From assembly GCF_000429405.1 (NCBI RefSeq), contig NZ_AUBU01000013.1, forward strand, positions 170,714 through 234,713: a stretch of 64,000 nucleotides of DNA. The letters are read 5' to 3'. Position 1 is the stretch's first letter. The number at the start of each line of letters is the position of its first letter. Positions 9,128-19,498 of this stretch are shown here, in pieces. Under the pieces are notes generated by a model. That model had not been told where the DNA came from and did no database searches. It was given only the letters and a program-made list of their open reading frames with translations. The stretch is from Algoriphagus marincola DSM 16067 (GTDB taxonomy: Bacteria > Bacteroidota > Bacteroidia > Cytophagales > Cyclobacteriaceae). A program made the position numbers and the translations under genes.

Positions 9128-12100
9128 TTCTCAGTTGATTTTAGTGCCAAATCACGTTTTTCTTCATACCGGGCTAATTTTCCTACCAAGACAAAAAGCA
9201 TAGGATATAAAAACAAGCCCAAAAAGGTAGCAACTCCGATACCTCCTAATAAAGCCATTCCCATCACTTTTCTGGCAATAGCTCCAGATCCACTAGCCAG
9301 GATCAACGGCAAGACTCCAAGAATAAAGGAAAATACGGTCATCAAAATTGGTCTGAATCGAAGTCGAGCCGCTTCAACCGCTGCCTCAAATAGGCTTAGC
9401 CCCTCATCAAATTTGATTTTGGCAAACTCGACAATCAGGATGGCATTTTTCGCAGCCATGGCAATCAACATGACTAGGGAAATTTGTGCGAAAATATTAT
9501 TCAAATAAAGCTCATCGAATAGTCTTGCCAGATAGAGAAATAGGAATGCTCCAAATAATGCAAAAGGCGTCCCCAGCAAAATCGCGAAAGGCATAGACCA
9601 AGACTCGTATTGGGCAGCTAAAATCAAAAACACAAAGAAAAGGGAGAAGGCAAAGACAATTCCTGCTTGTCCCGATGCTGCACGCTCTTGGTAACTCATG
9701 GCATTCCAACTGTAGGTCATATCATCAGGCAGAACTTCTTCGGCCACCTCTTCCAGCGCATCAAGTGCTTGAGTGGAGGAAAACCCTGGAGCAGGCCCGC
9801 CCGTGACCTCTGCAGAACGATACAAATTAAATCGATTGGTGTAGTCAGGTCCTGAAATAGGTTTAACGGTCACAAAGCTTGAAATCGGGACCGATTGACC
9901 CTTAGCGTTTTTGATGTAGAAGAATTCAAGACCTTCCTCCCCTTGACGATACTCTGGTTCTGCCTGAATGTATGCCTTGTAAAGTCTTCCGAAGCGATTG
10001 AAATCATTGACATAAGCTCCTCCTAGATAAGCGGCGAAAGTATTATACACATCCGCGAGCTGAAGCCCTGCTTTGAGAACTTTTTCTTCATCAATTTCTA
10101 TAAATCGCTGTGGAACTGTTGCTTGATAGGTAGTGAAGGCTGATGCGATTTCGGGCCGTTTTTGCGCCGCCTCGATAAATGCATAGGTGTGCTGGGCCAA
10201 ATAAGCCGGATCTTTTCCTTCCTTGTCTTGAATCATGATACTAAAACCAGATCCATTACCCAGTCCAGGGATTGCCGGAGGTCCGAAGCAAACAACTTGT
10301 CCGGATTTAATCTCAGTAGCAAAAATTCTGTTCAGGCGGGCCATCATATCAGCGGCGGTAGCTTCACGATCATCCCAGTTTTTCAAGGTCACAAACATAA
10401 ATCCCGTATTTGGGATATAGCTACCAGCTAGTAGACTAAAGCCTGAAAGGCCTGTAGCAAACTCTGTTTCTTCTTGGGCCATGACGATTTCTTCCACCTT
10501 CCGCATGACCTCATCTGTTCGCTGCATGGAGGATGCATTGGGGAGCTGCACGTTTACGAATAAATATCCCTGATCTTCTTCAGGCAGGAAGCCTCCAGGA
10601 ACCATTTTGGCAAAAATACCAGCTGCTACCAAGGTAATGATGACATATACCGCACCTCGTTTGAGTTTTCCTGCGAAAAACTTCGCCACTCCCGTGTACC
10701 GATCAGTATTGGTGTCAAACCAGCGATTGAACTTCCCGAAAAACCCTTTTTTGGGTCCAGGCGAATCTTTAAGCAAAAGAGCACAAAGCGCAGGGCTAAG
10801 ACTCAAGGCATTGATGGACGAGAAAATAACCGAAATGGCAATGGTAATGGCGAATTGTTGGTAAAGTTTGCCGGTGATACCTGCCATGGCTGCCACGGGA
10901 ACGAATACAGCTACCATTACCAAAGTAGTCGCTATTACCGGAGCACTTACCTCCTTCATGGCAGCAGTGGTAGCATCTTTAGGATTCATTCCTTTCTGCA
11001 TATTTACCTGCACTGCTTCCACGACCACAATCGCATCATCGACGACTATACCAATCGCTAATACTAATCCTAGGAGGGAAAGTGTATTGATGGAAAAACC
11101 CAATAGTGGAAAAACCATAAAGGCTGCTACCAAGGAAACTGGGATCGCCAAGGTCGGAATCAGCGTTGCTCTCCAATCTTGGATGAAAAGGAAAACTACC
11201 AGAATAACCAAAACAAGCGCAATGACTAAAGTTTCGATGATTTCTGCGATACCGGCGGTGATCGGTGCGGTGGAATCAAGTGAAATTTGATAGTCAATTC
11301 CTTCTGGAAAGTTGAGTTTCAACTCCTCCATGGTACTGATAATCTGTTCGGCAAGTTCTACTGCATTGGATCCAGGAGATTGATAAACTGCCACGATTGC
11401 ACTCTCTTTTCCGTTCAGTCTGGTGAAGGCATTGTAGGACTCCACACCCAATTCCACTCGTGCAATATCTTTGATTTTGACTTGGCTTCCGTCATCCTCG
11501 GATCGAATGACGACATTCCCAAACTGCTCTTCAGAAACCAGGCGATCAGGCAATCTGACTGTGTAGGTAAATTCCGTTCCCTCGGGTGCAGGTTCGGCTC
11601 CAAATTTTCCTCCCGGGGCTACAACACTTTGCTGGCGTATTGCATTCATGATCTCCGGAACGGTGATTCCTAATCTTGCAAGCCGATCCGGTTTGACCCA
11701 GATTCGCATTGAATAGTCACTAGAACCCAAGACCTGTACCCGGCCTACTCCTCGTATTCTGGCCAGTTTATCTTGAACATTGATCAACCCGTAATTTCCT
11801 AAAAAAGCTTGGTCATAAGTTCCGTCTGGAGAAGTCAATGCAATCAACATCAAAATGTTTGGCATTGACTTTTGGGTTTTGACACCAATACGTTTGACTT
11901 CTTCCGGGAGTTTGGGTGTGGCTGCGGCTGCTCTGGTCTGCGTGAAGACCGTATTCATATCCGGATCGGTGCCCAAGTCAAAGGTGACATCCAAAGCAAG
12001 TGACCCATCATTTGCATTGGTGGATTTCATGTAGAGCATGTTTTCCACCCCATTCATCTCTTGTTCCAAGGGAGAGGCTACCGATTGCTCCACACTGATT

Positions 12101-12282
12101 GCATTTGCTCCAGTAAAGGCTGTACTCACTCTGACTACAGGAGGAGTAATGGCCGGGTACTGCTCAATAGCCAGCCCCAAAATCGAGATCCCTCCTATGA
12201 TGACCATAAATAGGGCAATGACTATAGCGACAATGGGTCTACGTACGAAAAAGATGTGATTTTGCTCTTCTAGCTTATTCAT
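9124..12282 (-). CDS. RND multidrug efflux transporter (AcrB/MexB type, HAE1)
   Basis: A 1052-residue inner-membrane proton antiporter, full length for the HAE1 family. An N-terminal TM segment (IVAIVIALFMVIIGGISIL) is followed by a large periplasmic loop, a TM block with the proton-relay pair in GIVVDDAIVVVEAVQ, a second periplasmic loop and a final TM block. It sits between the adaptor (4-base gap) and the outer-membrane factor (4-base overlap), so all three should be translated from one mRNA. It probably exports hydrophobic or amphiphilic toxic compounds. No local regulator gene is adjacent. Confidence 0.95.
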   Translation of the reverse strand: MNKLEEQNHIFFVRRPIVAIVIALFMVIIGGISILGLAIEQYPAITPPVVRVSTAFTGANAISVEQSVASPLEQEMNGVENMLYMKSTNANDGSLALDVTFDLGTDPDMNTVFTQTRAAAATPKLPEEVKRIGVKTQKSMPNILMLIALTSPDGTYDQAFLGNYGLINVQDKLARIRGVGRVQVLGSSDYSMRIWVKPDRLARLGITVPEIMNAIRQQSVVAPGGKFGAEPAPEGTEFTYTVRLPDRLVSEEQFGNVVIRSEDDGSQVKIKDIARVELGVESYNAFTRLNGKESAIVAVYQSPGSNAVELAEQIISTMEELKLNFPEGIDYQISLDSTAPITAGIAEIIETLVIALVLVILVVFLFIQDWRATLIPTLAIPVSLVAAFMVFPLLGFSINTLSLLGLVLAIGIVVDDAIVVVEAVQVNMQKGMNPKDATTAAMKEVSAPVIATTLVMVAVFVPVAAMAGITGKLYQQFAITIAISVIFSSINALSLSPALCALLLKDSPGPKKGFFGKFNRWFDTNTDRYTGVAKFFAGKLKRGAVYVIITLVAAGIFAKMVPGGFLPEEDQGYLFVNVQLPNASSMQRTDEVMRKVEEIVMAQEETEFATGLSGFSLLAGSYIPNTGFMFVTLKNWDDREATAADMMARLNRIFATEIKSGQVVCFGPPAIPGLGNGSGFSIMIQDKEGKDPAYLAQHTYAFIEAAQKRPEIASAFTTYQATVPQRFIEIDEEKVLKAGLQLADVYNTFAAYLGGAYVNDFNRFGRLYKAYIQAEPEYRQGEEGLEFFYIKNAKGQSVPISSFVTVKPISGPDYTNRFNLYRSAEVTGGPAPGFSSTQALDALEEVAEEVLPDDMTYSWNAMSYQERAASGQAGIVFAFSLFFVFLILAAQYESWSMPFAILLGTPFALFGAFLFLYLARLFDELYLNNIFAQISLVMLIAMAAKNAILIVEFAKIKFDEGLSLFEAAVEAARLRFRPILMTVFSFILGVLPLILASGSGAIARKVMGMALLGGIGVATFLGLFLYPMLFVLVGKLARYEEKRDLALKSTEK

Positions 12283-12286
12283 ACTA

Positions 12287-13420
12287 TCAGTCCTTGAATT
12301 GAGAGATGAATTCCACTTCCTCGGGAACGATAGTCATACCGTTTCTTACTTGCTGTAATCCTTCAAGTACAATTCGATCTCCATCCTGTACGCCCGATTC
12401 GATCAAAAAGTAATCTCTGTATTTTCCAGTAATGACTACCTCATCACGTGAGACTACATTGTCATTATCTACTTTGAAAACAAAAAATCTTCCCTGAAAC
12501 TCGCTGACTGTGCGCTGAGGAACAATTTCCCCATTTTCAACTTCTTCGATGATAGCCCTTACCCTAGCGAATTGGCCAGGTCTAATCAATCGGTCTGGAT
12601 TGGGGAAAGAGGCTTGAATCAGGATAGTGCCTGTAGAGGTATCAATTTCGCGGTTGATAAAATCCACATAGCCCTCTTGGTCAAAAACACTTCCATCTGA
12701 GAGCACTAAATGTAAGGGTAGATCTGCTTTGGGTTGATTTCTGGCTTCCTGATATTCTCGGAAAAGTGCTAAGTAGTCGTTTTCGGCAAGGAAAAACTCT
12801 ACTCGAATAGAGTCAATAAGTGACACCGTGTTGAGGATGACTGGGTTGGGACTTCTTCCGACAAATTCACCCACCTTAGCATTGGTTTTGCCTATCAGTC
12901 CATCGATGGGAGACTTGATTTTTGAATATCCCAATTGGATGTTTTGGAAGTTTAGATTGGCCTTGGCAGCATTCACTGCAGCTTCTGCAGCATCTCTTTT
13001 TGCTATGGCAGCATCCAGATCTTTTTGAGAAATGGCATTGATCTCAGCTAGCGGTTCATATCGTGCCAAATCATTCTCTGCTTGGGTAAGGGCCACTTGG
13101 GCCTCTGCCAATTGGCTATTTGCGGCATTCACAGCTTCCTGAAGTTGGTCAGGATCTATGGTATAGAGGAGTTCACCTTTTTTGACGAGTTTACCTTCGC
13201 TGAAATGAATTCCTTCTAGATATCCCTCCGTGCGAGTTCGGATTGGCACATCTTGTTTGCCATAGACTTGTGCTACAAAATCCTTCTCAATTTGGACTTT
13301 TTGAGAGTTGATTTTGACAACCTTTATTTCAGGGCTGGGTGCAGCAGTTGGTGTTTCAGATTTTTCGCCACAGGCTGTGAGAAGTGCAAGTCCAAAAATT
13401 AACTTTAGAAAATACTTCAT
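12287..13420 (-). CDS. RND efflux periplasmic adaptor (MexA-like lipoprotein)
   Basis: A 377-residue membrane-fusion protein and the first gene of the efflux operon. The signal MKYFLKLIFGLALLTAC ends in a clear lipobox at Cys17. Half-lipoyl motifs around a coiled-coil hairpin rich in Ala, Glu and Gln (residues about 85-160) and beta-barrel segments follow, as in MexA/AcrA. It joins the inner-membrane pump to the outer-membrane channel. About 200 bases without a gene separate it from the YceI cluster upstream, and its promoter should be there, though no clear -7/-33 pair was found. Confidence 0.93.
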   Translation of the reverse strand: MKYFLKLIFGLALLTACGEKSETPTAAPSPEIKVVKINSQKVQIEKDFVAQVYGKQDVPIRTRTEGYLEGIHFSEGKLVKKGELLYTIDPDQLQEAVNAANSQLAEAQVALTQAENDLARYEPLAEINAISQKDLDAAIAKRDAAEAAVNAAKANLNFQNIQLGYSKIKSPIDGLIGKTNAKVGEFVGRSPNPVILNTVSLIDSIRVEFFLAENDYLALFREYQEARNQPKADLPLHLVLSDGSVFDQEGYVDFINREIDTSTGTILIQASFPNPDRLIRPGQFARVRAIIEEVENGEIVPQRTVSEFQGRFFVFKVDNDNVVSRDEVVITGKYRDYFLIESGVQDGDRIVLEGLQQVRNGMTIVPEEVEFISQFKD

Positions 13421-13624
13421 TGTGCTAGGTTATTTTAAAGAATCAAAATTTAGCAAAAAAAATATGGGAATATTGAAAAAGACTTTTTTTTATCTATCAG
13501 AAAGCGTTTTTCAATTAAGAGGCGTACATGTTCAATTAAGGAAAGTGATTTTGAGTTAAAACTCAGCCTTTCTAATTATGAGTTTTCAAATTAACAGGCC
13601 TTATGGATGAAATAAGGATGTCAG

Positions 13625-14215
13625 TCAGATTTTTTCCAAAACCAGCCCGAATTTCACAATGATCGAGTTTTCAACTTTGACTGTACCGAGGAATTTGATT
13701 GGTGGGTCAAGCTGAAAGTCTGAGAAGGTGACTTCTTGAGCCCCCAGAAGGAAAGTTTTACCATTTTCCTTGGTGGAAAGCTGACAAGAAATGGGAAATC
13801 TACGACAGGTTCCGGCAAGTGTGATTTCTACATTTCCGCTTAGTTTTTCCATTTCTGTGTTCAGATTCTCTCTTTTCAAGTCCAAAAATCTTACTTGGAT
13901 TTCAGGGTGTTCTTCTGCCTTGACGGTTTTGTGAAAGTCCTTGGTCATCATCCGATTAAAGCAGTCAAAGTTTTGGGACCTGAGTGTGACTTCTCCTGAC
14001 CAAGTAGCAGTCTTGTCTCCGGGAATTATTTCTTCTTCGAGAATATCATTTCCATGATAATTCATTGATTGGCACTCGAATGAATTGATATTGGTATTAC
14101 CTTCAATGCTGACTGTGCTTTGGGAAGATACAAGCCATTGATTGACTTCTTTTTCTTTTGGAATGCTTGATATTGAAAATAAAAAGCTCACTAAAATTAG
14201 TAGTAGCGTTTTCAT
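13625..14215 (-). CDS. YceI family lipid-binding-like protein (second copy)
   Basis: A 196-residue secreted protein. The ATG at 14215 is preferred over an upstream in-frame start at 14242 because it begins the signal peptide MKTLLLILVSFLFSISS. YceI features are the alternating beta strands, the conserved D-F-x-K-like segment (MTKDFHKTVKAEEHPEIQV) and the late FSDFQLDPP and GTVKV motifs. The family forms a lipocalin-like barrel that binds isoprenoid-type lipids. It is the last of three genes read together after the porin-like gene. It is more diverged than the YceI protein at 15588-16169 and has several cysteines. Confidence 0.8.
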   Translation of the reverse strand: MKTLLLILVSFLFSISSIPKEKEVNQWLVSSQSTVSIEGNTNINSFECQSMNYHGNDILEEEIIPGDKTATWSGEVTLRSQNFDCFNRMMTKDFHKTVKAEEHPEIQVRFLDLKRENLNTEMEKLSGNVEITLAGTCRRFPISCQLSTKENGKTFLLGAQEVTFSDFQLDPPIKFLGTVKVENSIIVKFGLVLEKI

Positions 14216-14290
14216 TTCTTTGGAGGTTTGAAAGGCTGACACTCCGAGAAGTGCCAGCCTTTTAGATTTGGAAATAAAATTTTGAGAAGA

Positions 14291-15568
14291 TTAGAAGCTG
14301 ATTGCTGCTTCTAAATTAACTCCTTTAAATTCACCACCATTGTATTTGCTGTCAGCAGCAAAGCCTTCTTTATACTGCTGATTGACATATTCCAATTTGA
14401 TCAAAACATTGTTGGTCATAAACCAACCTCCACCGATGTTGGTGCGGGTTATTTTTGTATCAATTGCACCTTCACTCATATTTCCATTCACTGAATTCAA
14501 ACGTGCTCCAAAATAGAATTGCTCCATTCCTCCAAATCGATATAGCGCTTCTCCTGCAAGCTGAGTGAATTGGCCATTTCCTTGTTCCTCGGAATTGCTG
14601 ACGATTTCGTAAATACCGAAGAATTCAAAACCTTTGACTTTAAGGAATGGGTTGAACTGTATCGCTGACATTTGTCTGAATCGTGGGTTGAAACGTCCCT
14701 CGAAATCATTTACTCTTTCAGCGTTAAGCTCTTCCATTATCTTGTAATATCTAGAGCCTGCTCGGTCACCACCGTACAACCATGTACCGGTAGTTGTGCC
14801 ATTGTTTAGGTACCAAGAACCTGTCAGACGGAATCGTACATCTTCGTTGAATTGCTTGTCAAAACCCAACTTTCCATAGAAAGAGACCTTGTTGTCAGAA
14901 TTGTCATTGACAACTACGCTTTGATTCAGCTTACCGTTGGTTAGACCAATGACCCCGATGAAACCATTTTTCTGGACTGTTACTTCCCCAAAAGCCTCAG
15001 TCGAGAATGCGTCCATGATATAATTACCGATGAAGGGGTTGAATATTACCCGTGCATTGTCTGAGCGTCGGAAGTGTGCGTCACCGTAGTTAAATTCATC
15101 CAAACCAAAGGTAAGGGTGGTTACACTCATGAGCCCCTCTAGGAATCCCGGCTTGATAAAGTCAAGTTTGTCAATCTGCATGTGGCCACCCTTTACCCAA
15201 GCCTCGTTGTGGTGTTTGGAAGATAGGTAGGTACGAAGGTGTAAACGGACCCCATCAGCAAGTTGCGTATTGATATTGAGGTTAGCAGTTGGAAGGTTTA
15301 CATTAGAGCCTAGGTCCACTAGGTTATTTAAGGAATTGGAATGGTTGATAGATTGGAATTGAAGGGCAAAGTCTCCTCCGACAAAAACTTTTACTTTTTC
15401 GAATGTACTGTTTGTCTCTTTTGGAGTTTCGAAGACATTGATGCCTCTTTTGTCGTTTGCTCTAAAGTATTGAAGCTTGTCAGATTCACTTTCTTGAGCA
15501 AAGGTGGCTGTAGTCACGGCAGTGAGGGCAATAAACCCAGCAGATAGTCCGTAGATTAGCTTTTTCAT
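14291..15568 (-). CDS. Outer-membrane beta-barrel (porin-like) protein
   Basis: A 425-residue protein with signal peptide MKKLIYGLSAGFIALTAVTT ending near TFAQ. The rest is amphipathic beta strands with many aromatic and Gly residues, ending in AAISF; a final Phe is typical for BAM-inserted barrels. A short N-terminal linker (about 25-55) precedes the barrel. No specific family is recognised. The segment GLDEFNYGDAHFRRSDN matches no motif I can name. It lies between two YceI genes on the same strand (19 and 75 base gaps), so the three are likely one transcript and may handle lipids or small molecules at the outer membrane. Confidence 0.75.
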   Translation of the reverse strand: MKKLIYGLSAGFIALTAVTTATFAQESESDKLQYFRANDKRGINVFETPKETNSTFEKVKVFVGGDFALQFQSINHSNSLNNLVDLGSNVNLPTANLNINTQLADGVRLHLRTYLSSKHHNEAWVKGGHMQIDKLDFIKPGFLEGLMSVTTLTFGLDEFNYGDAHFRRSDNARVIFNPFIGNYIMDAFSTEAFGEVTVQKNGFIGVIGLTNGKLNQSVVVNDNSDNKVSFYGKLGFDKQFNEDVRFRLTGSWYLNNGTTTGTWLYGGDRAGSRYYKIMEELNAERVNDFEGRFNPRFRQMSAIQFNPFLKVKGFEFFGIYEIVSNSEEQGNGQFTQLAGEALYRFGGMEQFYFGARLNSVNGNMSEGAIDTKITRTNIGGGWFMTNNVLIKLEYVNQQYKEGFAADSKYNGGEFKGVNLEAAISF

Positions 15569-15587
15569 AGTTTAAAGATTTAAAGGG

Positions 15588-16169
15588 TTAATTTTTTGTA
15601 GAATAAATGGCTTGGAAACTCAAAGTGAGTTCTTTACCTGTTTTTATTGTCCCGAAAACCGCCGTAGGAGGCTCAAGAGAGAATTGTTCAAATGTGATGT
15701 CTTGCTTCCCGGTAAAGAGAATACTACTGCCCTGCACTGAATAATTGACAGTCATAGTCAGGTCTCGGCTGTTTCCGGCAATATTGAGTTTCCCCTTCGC
15801 CTTGATCGTTGATGGAGTCATCTCTTCCACTTTGGTAAGTTCAAAAGTGATTTTTGGGAAGTCATCTGCCTTTATAGCTTCATAGGCATTTTTGTCCATA
15901 GAAGACTTTCCACTTTTTAGGGCCTTAGAGTTCAAGCTCAAGGAGAGAGATTGGATGCTTTCGATTTTTTTATCAGCCAAATTGATGATTGCTTGGCCTT
16001 CTACTCCCGTTTCTGCGACCATGTCCCAATCGTGTAGAGTCGAAGTACCTGAGACTTTCATCTCCTTGACATCGCTGATACTGAAGGTCTGCTGAGCCTG
16101 AACTACTGAGGCAAGCGAGCTTGCTAGCAGGGTCAGCATTAAAGCGATTTTTGTATTGATCTTCTTCAT
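15588..16169 (-). CDS. YceI family protein (first copy)
   Basis: A 193-residue secreted protein. The ATG at 16169 starts the signal MKKINTKIALMLTLLASS ending at VQAQ; the upstream in-frame codon at 16220 is unlikely. Typical YceI features include STLHDWDMVAE near the N-terminus, KADDFPKITFELTKV in the middle and FEQFSLEPPTAVFGTIK near the end. YceI proteins are small barrels that hold amphiphilic isoprenoid-like ligands in the periplasm. This is the first gene of the YceI-barrel-YceI group, and a CRP/FNR-like palindrome lies about 90 bases upstream of its start. Confidence 0.9.
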   Translation of the reverse strand: MKKINTKIALMLTLLASSLASVVQAQQTFSISDVKEMKVSGTSTLHDWDMVAETGVEGQAIINLADKKIESIQSLSLSLNSKALKSGKSSMDKNAYEAIKADDFPKITFELTKVEEMTPSTIKAKGKLNIAGNSRDLTMTVNYSVQGSSILFTGKQDITFEQFSLEPPTAVFGTIKTGKELTLSFQAIYSTKN

Positions 16170-16254
16170 AAGATTAAAGGGTTTGTTTCCGTATTGGATG
16201 ATTCTAAAGTAGTGGGGCAATCATTCCTAACTCGTGACAAGAGTTGCCTATAAA

Positions 16255-16270
16255 AGTGACTTTTGTCACA
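16255..16270. promoter_or_regulatory. CRP/FNR-like palindrome upstream of the YceI operon
   Basis: AGTGA-CTTTTG-TCACA matches the TGTGA-N6-TCACA layout of CRP/FNR-family sites at nine of ten half-site positions. It overlaps a second inverted repeat just upstream, AACTC-GTGACAA-GAGTT (16229-16245). It is 86-101 bases before the YceI start and about 315 bases before uvrA, so YceI is the better target. A Crp-type regulator is encoded at 30577-31152, but no link is shown. Confidence 0.45.
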
Positions 16271-16553
16271 AAGCGACCGGGTGATTGGTCATATTCTTTC
16301 CCGTAATTATGTTTTGAAAAATAGGCGGTAGGCAGCCTATAAAAATACTTTATTCTGATATATCTTATTATACCGAATTAAAAATTAAAAATCAGTTATT
16401 GTGTAAAAATCAATTTTGGGCTTGACTATATTTCTTCGTCTTAATTCTGAGCTTAAAAGAACTGACCAGGCTCATTAAAAAAATCTAAACCAATCCATAT
16501 TTTGCCTTGTTCTCATTAAGTTAAGGTCAATCCCCATTGGCATAATTATTTAT

Positions 16554-16561
16554 TACCTTCG
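16554..16561 (+). promoter_or_regulatory. Possible -7 element for uvrA
   Basis: TACCTTCG fits the Bacteroidota -7 consensus TAnnTTTG with one change and ends 24 bases before the uvrA ATG. TTG at 16537-16539 could be a -33 element, but the spacing is shorter than usual. The rest of the 416-base gap 16170-16585 is AT-rich, with no gene. Confidence 0.35.
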
Positions 16562-16585
16562 CGCTTTAATCGCCAATTCATATTT

Positions 16586-19417
16586 ATGAGTCAAACTACT
16601 GCCTCTCAAGAGGAATTTATAGAGATTTTTGGTGCTCGAGAGCACAATTTGAAAAATCTGGATATAAAAATCCCGCGGAATAAACTGGTCGTAGTCACAG
16701 GTCTGAGTGGTAGTGGAAAGAGTTCGCTGGCTTTTGATACCATTTATTCTGAGGGGCAAAGAAGGTATCTGGAAAGTTTCTCTGCCTATGCCCGATCATT
16801 TTTGGGCGGAATGGAGCGGCCTGACGTGGATAAGATCAATGGGCTTTCACCTGTGATTGCCATTGAGCAAAAGACAACCTCTAAGAATCCTCGCTCGACG
16901 GTTGGAACTACGACAGAGATCTATGATTTCATGCGATTGCTTTTCGCGCGTGCCGGAGAGGCCTTCTCCTATCTGACTGGGAATAAAATGGTACGGCAGA
17001 CGGAGGATCAGATTATTGAGCAGTTGTTTTCAAATTTTTCAGGGAAAAAACTGTACCTCCTTGCACCGGTGGTGAAAGGTAGAAAAGGGCATTACCGGGA
17101 GCTTTTTGAACAAATCCGGAAAATGGGTTTTTCGAAAATACGGGTCGATGGAGTCGTGATGGAAGTGGTGCCCAAAATGCAGGTGGATCGTTATAAGATT
17201 CATGACATTGAAATAGTCATTGACCGGATTGTGGCGGAAGAGTCTGACCGGTTTCGTATTACGCAGTCAATTAAATCGGCCCTTCAGCACGGAAAGGGAG
17301 TGATGATGTTGCGGGATGAAGAAGGGAATATCCACCATTTTTCTAAATATCTGATGGATCCTGAAACTGGGCTTTCCTATGACGAACCAGCTCCCAATCT
17401 ATTTTCATTTAATAGCCCTTATGGTGCTTGCCCCACTTGTAATGGTTTGGGTATTACAGAGGAGATTACCCGCGAAAGCATCATCCCGGATCCGAGTCTA
17501 AGCATTACCCGGGGAGGGATTGCCCCCTTGGGAGAGTACCGGGATATCTGGATTTTCAAAAAAATCGATGCTATCCTGAAGCATTATAAATGCAGTATCA
17601 GCACACCCATTGCCAAGCTTCCTGAGAAAGTTATTGAGGTATTGCTCTATGGGAGTCAGATAGAGGTGGCAGTGGACTCGGTAAAGTATCCGGGGACTAA
17701 ATGGCATACTAGCTTTGAGGGAATCGTCAACTTCCTACAAAAGCATCAGGAAGGCAGTTCAGAGAAAATCCAAGACTGGGTTTCTGAATTTACAGTGACA
17801 AGAACTTGTCCAGATTGTGAGGGCTACAGGCTCAAAAAGGAGTCTCTGCACTTCAAAATTGATAATACCCATATCGGACAGCTAGCGATGCTGAATATCC
17901 GTGATTTGGGGGAATGGTTTTCGGATGTTGAAAGCCGAATGACTGAAAAGCAACAGGTTATTGGTACCGAGGTGCTCAAAGAAATTAGAAAGCGAATAGG
18001 TTTCCTGCTGGATGTGGGTCTAGATTATCTTACCCTGAATCGGCCATTGAAGACCCTCTCAGGAGGGGAAGCGCAACGAATTCGATTGGCGACTCAGATC
18101 GGGACACAGTTGGTTGGAGTATTGTATATCCTTGACGAACCGAGTATTGGTCTCCATCAGCGGGATAATGTCAAGCTCATTCAGGCCCTTCAAAGTCTGC
18201 GTGACTTGGGAAATTCAGTGCTTGTAGTAGAGCATGATAAAGATATGATGCTTGCATCAGATTTCGTATTGGATATGGGACCAGGCGCGGGAAGACATGG
18301 AGGGCATGTGGTGGCAGCTGGAAATCCGGATGAAATCCTAAGTCAAGGGGGAGTGACTGCTGACTATCTCAAAGGAAAGCTTGGCCTGCCAATTCCAGAG
18401 CAAAGGAGAAAAGGAAAAGGCGAATCCCTAAAATTGACCGGTGCCTCGGGAAACAATCTAAAAAATATTGATTTGAATATTCCATTAGGGACTTTGACGC
18501 TGATTACTGGAGTGTCAGGAAGTGGGAAAAGTACATTGATCCATGAGACACTGTACCCAATTCTCCGACAGGAATTTTACAGTTCCAAAAAAGAGCCAAT
18601 GCCGTATAAGAAAATTGCGGGATTAGAACATTTGGATAAGGTAATCGAGGTGGATCAATCGCCGATCGGACGTACTCCTCGGTCAAATCCTGCCACATAT
18701 ACGGGAGTTTTCTCAGACATCAGAACGCTTTTTACAGAGCTTCCTGAGGCGAAAATCAGAGGCTACAAACCCGGTCGTTTTTCTTTCAATGTCAAAGGGG
18801 GTCGATGTGAAGACTGTGAAGGAGCCGGAATGAAATTGATCGAGATGGACTTCTTGCCGGATGTGCATATCCCATGTGAGACTTGTAAAGGAAAACGCTA
18901 CAACCGAGAGACTTTGGAAGTACGATTCAAAGGCAAATCTATCGCAGATGTGCTGGATATGACGGTAGAGCAGGCGGTAGAGTTTTTTGAGAATCAACCA
19001 AAAATCCTCAGGAAAATCAAAACCCTAAAAGATGTAGGTTTGGGTTACATTACTTTGGGACAACATGCGACTACTCTGTCCGGGGGAGAAGCACAGCGAG
19101 TAAAATTAGCTTCGGAGCTTTCCAAAAAAGATACCGGAAAGACCTTTTATATCCTGGACGAACCCACAACTGGCTTGCACTTTCAGGATATAGAAATGTT
19201 GATGACAGTGCTTCAAAAACTAGTAGAAAAAGGGAATACGGTACTTATAATCGAACACAATCTGGATGTGATCAAGGTTGCGGACTACATCGTGGATTTA
19301 GGACCTGAAGGTGGAGATCAAGGAGGTCGTATTTTAGTAGAAGGAACCCCCGAAAAAGTGGCTGCTCATCCTGAAAGCTACACAGGGAAATTCTTGAAGG
19401 GAGAGTTAAATCTCTGA
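16586..19417 (+). CDS. uvrA: Excinuclease ABC subunit A (canonical UvrA)
   Basis: A 943-residue damage-recognition ATPase of nucleotide excision repair, full length. The first Walker A is GLSGSGKS with Lys45. The UvrB-binding and insertion regions are present ([18 protein letters not shown]). There are zinc-finger cysteine pairs CPTCNG, CPDCEG and CEDCEG...CETCKG, ABC signatures [12 protein letters not shown] and [12 protein letters not shown], and a second Walker [10 protein letters not shown]. The motif [20 protein letters not shown] matches E. coli UvrA very closely, so this is taken as the main UvrA, while the copy at 26784-29600 is more diverged. It loads UvrB onto damaged DNA. uvrB is not in the window. 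Confidence 0.96.
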   Translation: MSQTTASQEEFIEIFGAREHNLKNLDIKIPRNKLVVVTGLSGSGKSSLAFDTIYSEGQRRYLESFSAYARSFLGGMERPDVDKINGLSPVIAIEQKTTSKNPRSTVGTTTEIYDFMRLLFARAGEAFSYLTGNKMVRQTEDQIIEQLFSNFSGKKLYLLAPVVKGRKGHYRELFEQIRKMGFSKIRVDGVVMEVVPKMQVDRYKIHDIEIVIDRIVAEESDRFRITQSIKSALQHGKGVMMLRDEEGNIHHFSKYLMDPETGLSYDEPAPNLFSFNSPYGACPTCNGLGITEEITRESIIPDPSLSITRGGIAPLGEYRDIWIFKKIDAILKHYKCSISTPIAKLPEKVIEVLLYGSQIEVAVDSVKYPGTKWHTSFEGIVNFLQKHQEGSSEKIQDWVSEFTVTRTCPDCEGYRLKKESLHFKIDNTHIGQLAMLNIRDLGEWFSDVESRMTEKQQVIGTEVLKEIRKRIGFLLDVGLDYLTLNRPLKTLSGGEAQRIRLATQIGTQLVGVLYILDEPSIGLHQRDNVKLIQALQSLRDLGNSVLVVEHDKDMMLASDFVLDMGPGAGRHGGHVVAAGNPDEILSQGGVTADYLKGKLGLPIPEQRRKGKGESLKLTGASGNNLKNIDLNIPLGTLTLITGVSGSGKSTLIHETLYPILRQEFYSSKKEPMPYKKIAGLEHLDKVIEVDQSPIGRTPRSNPATYTGVFSDIRTLFTELPEAKIRGYKPGRFSFNVKGGRCEDCEGAGMKLIEMDFLPDVHIPCETCKGKRYNRETLEVRFKGKSIADVLDMTVEQAVEFFENQPKILRKIKTLKDVGLGYITLGQHATTLSGGEAQRVKLASELSKKDTGKTFYILDEPTTGLHFQDIEMLMTVLQKLVEKGNTVLIIEHNLDVIKVADYIVDLGPEGGDQGGRILVEGTPEKVAAHPESYTGKFLKGELNL

Positions 19418-19498
19418 TAAGGGAGACAATCAGTTGATTCTTCCTTCTATCAAAATATGAAAAGACCCTTCATGTGCTTCATTTATATTTGAAGTTGG

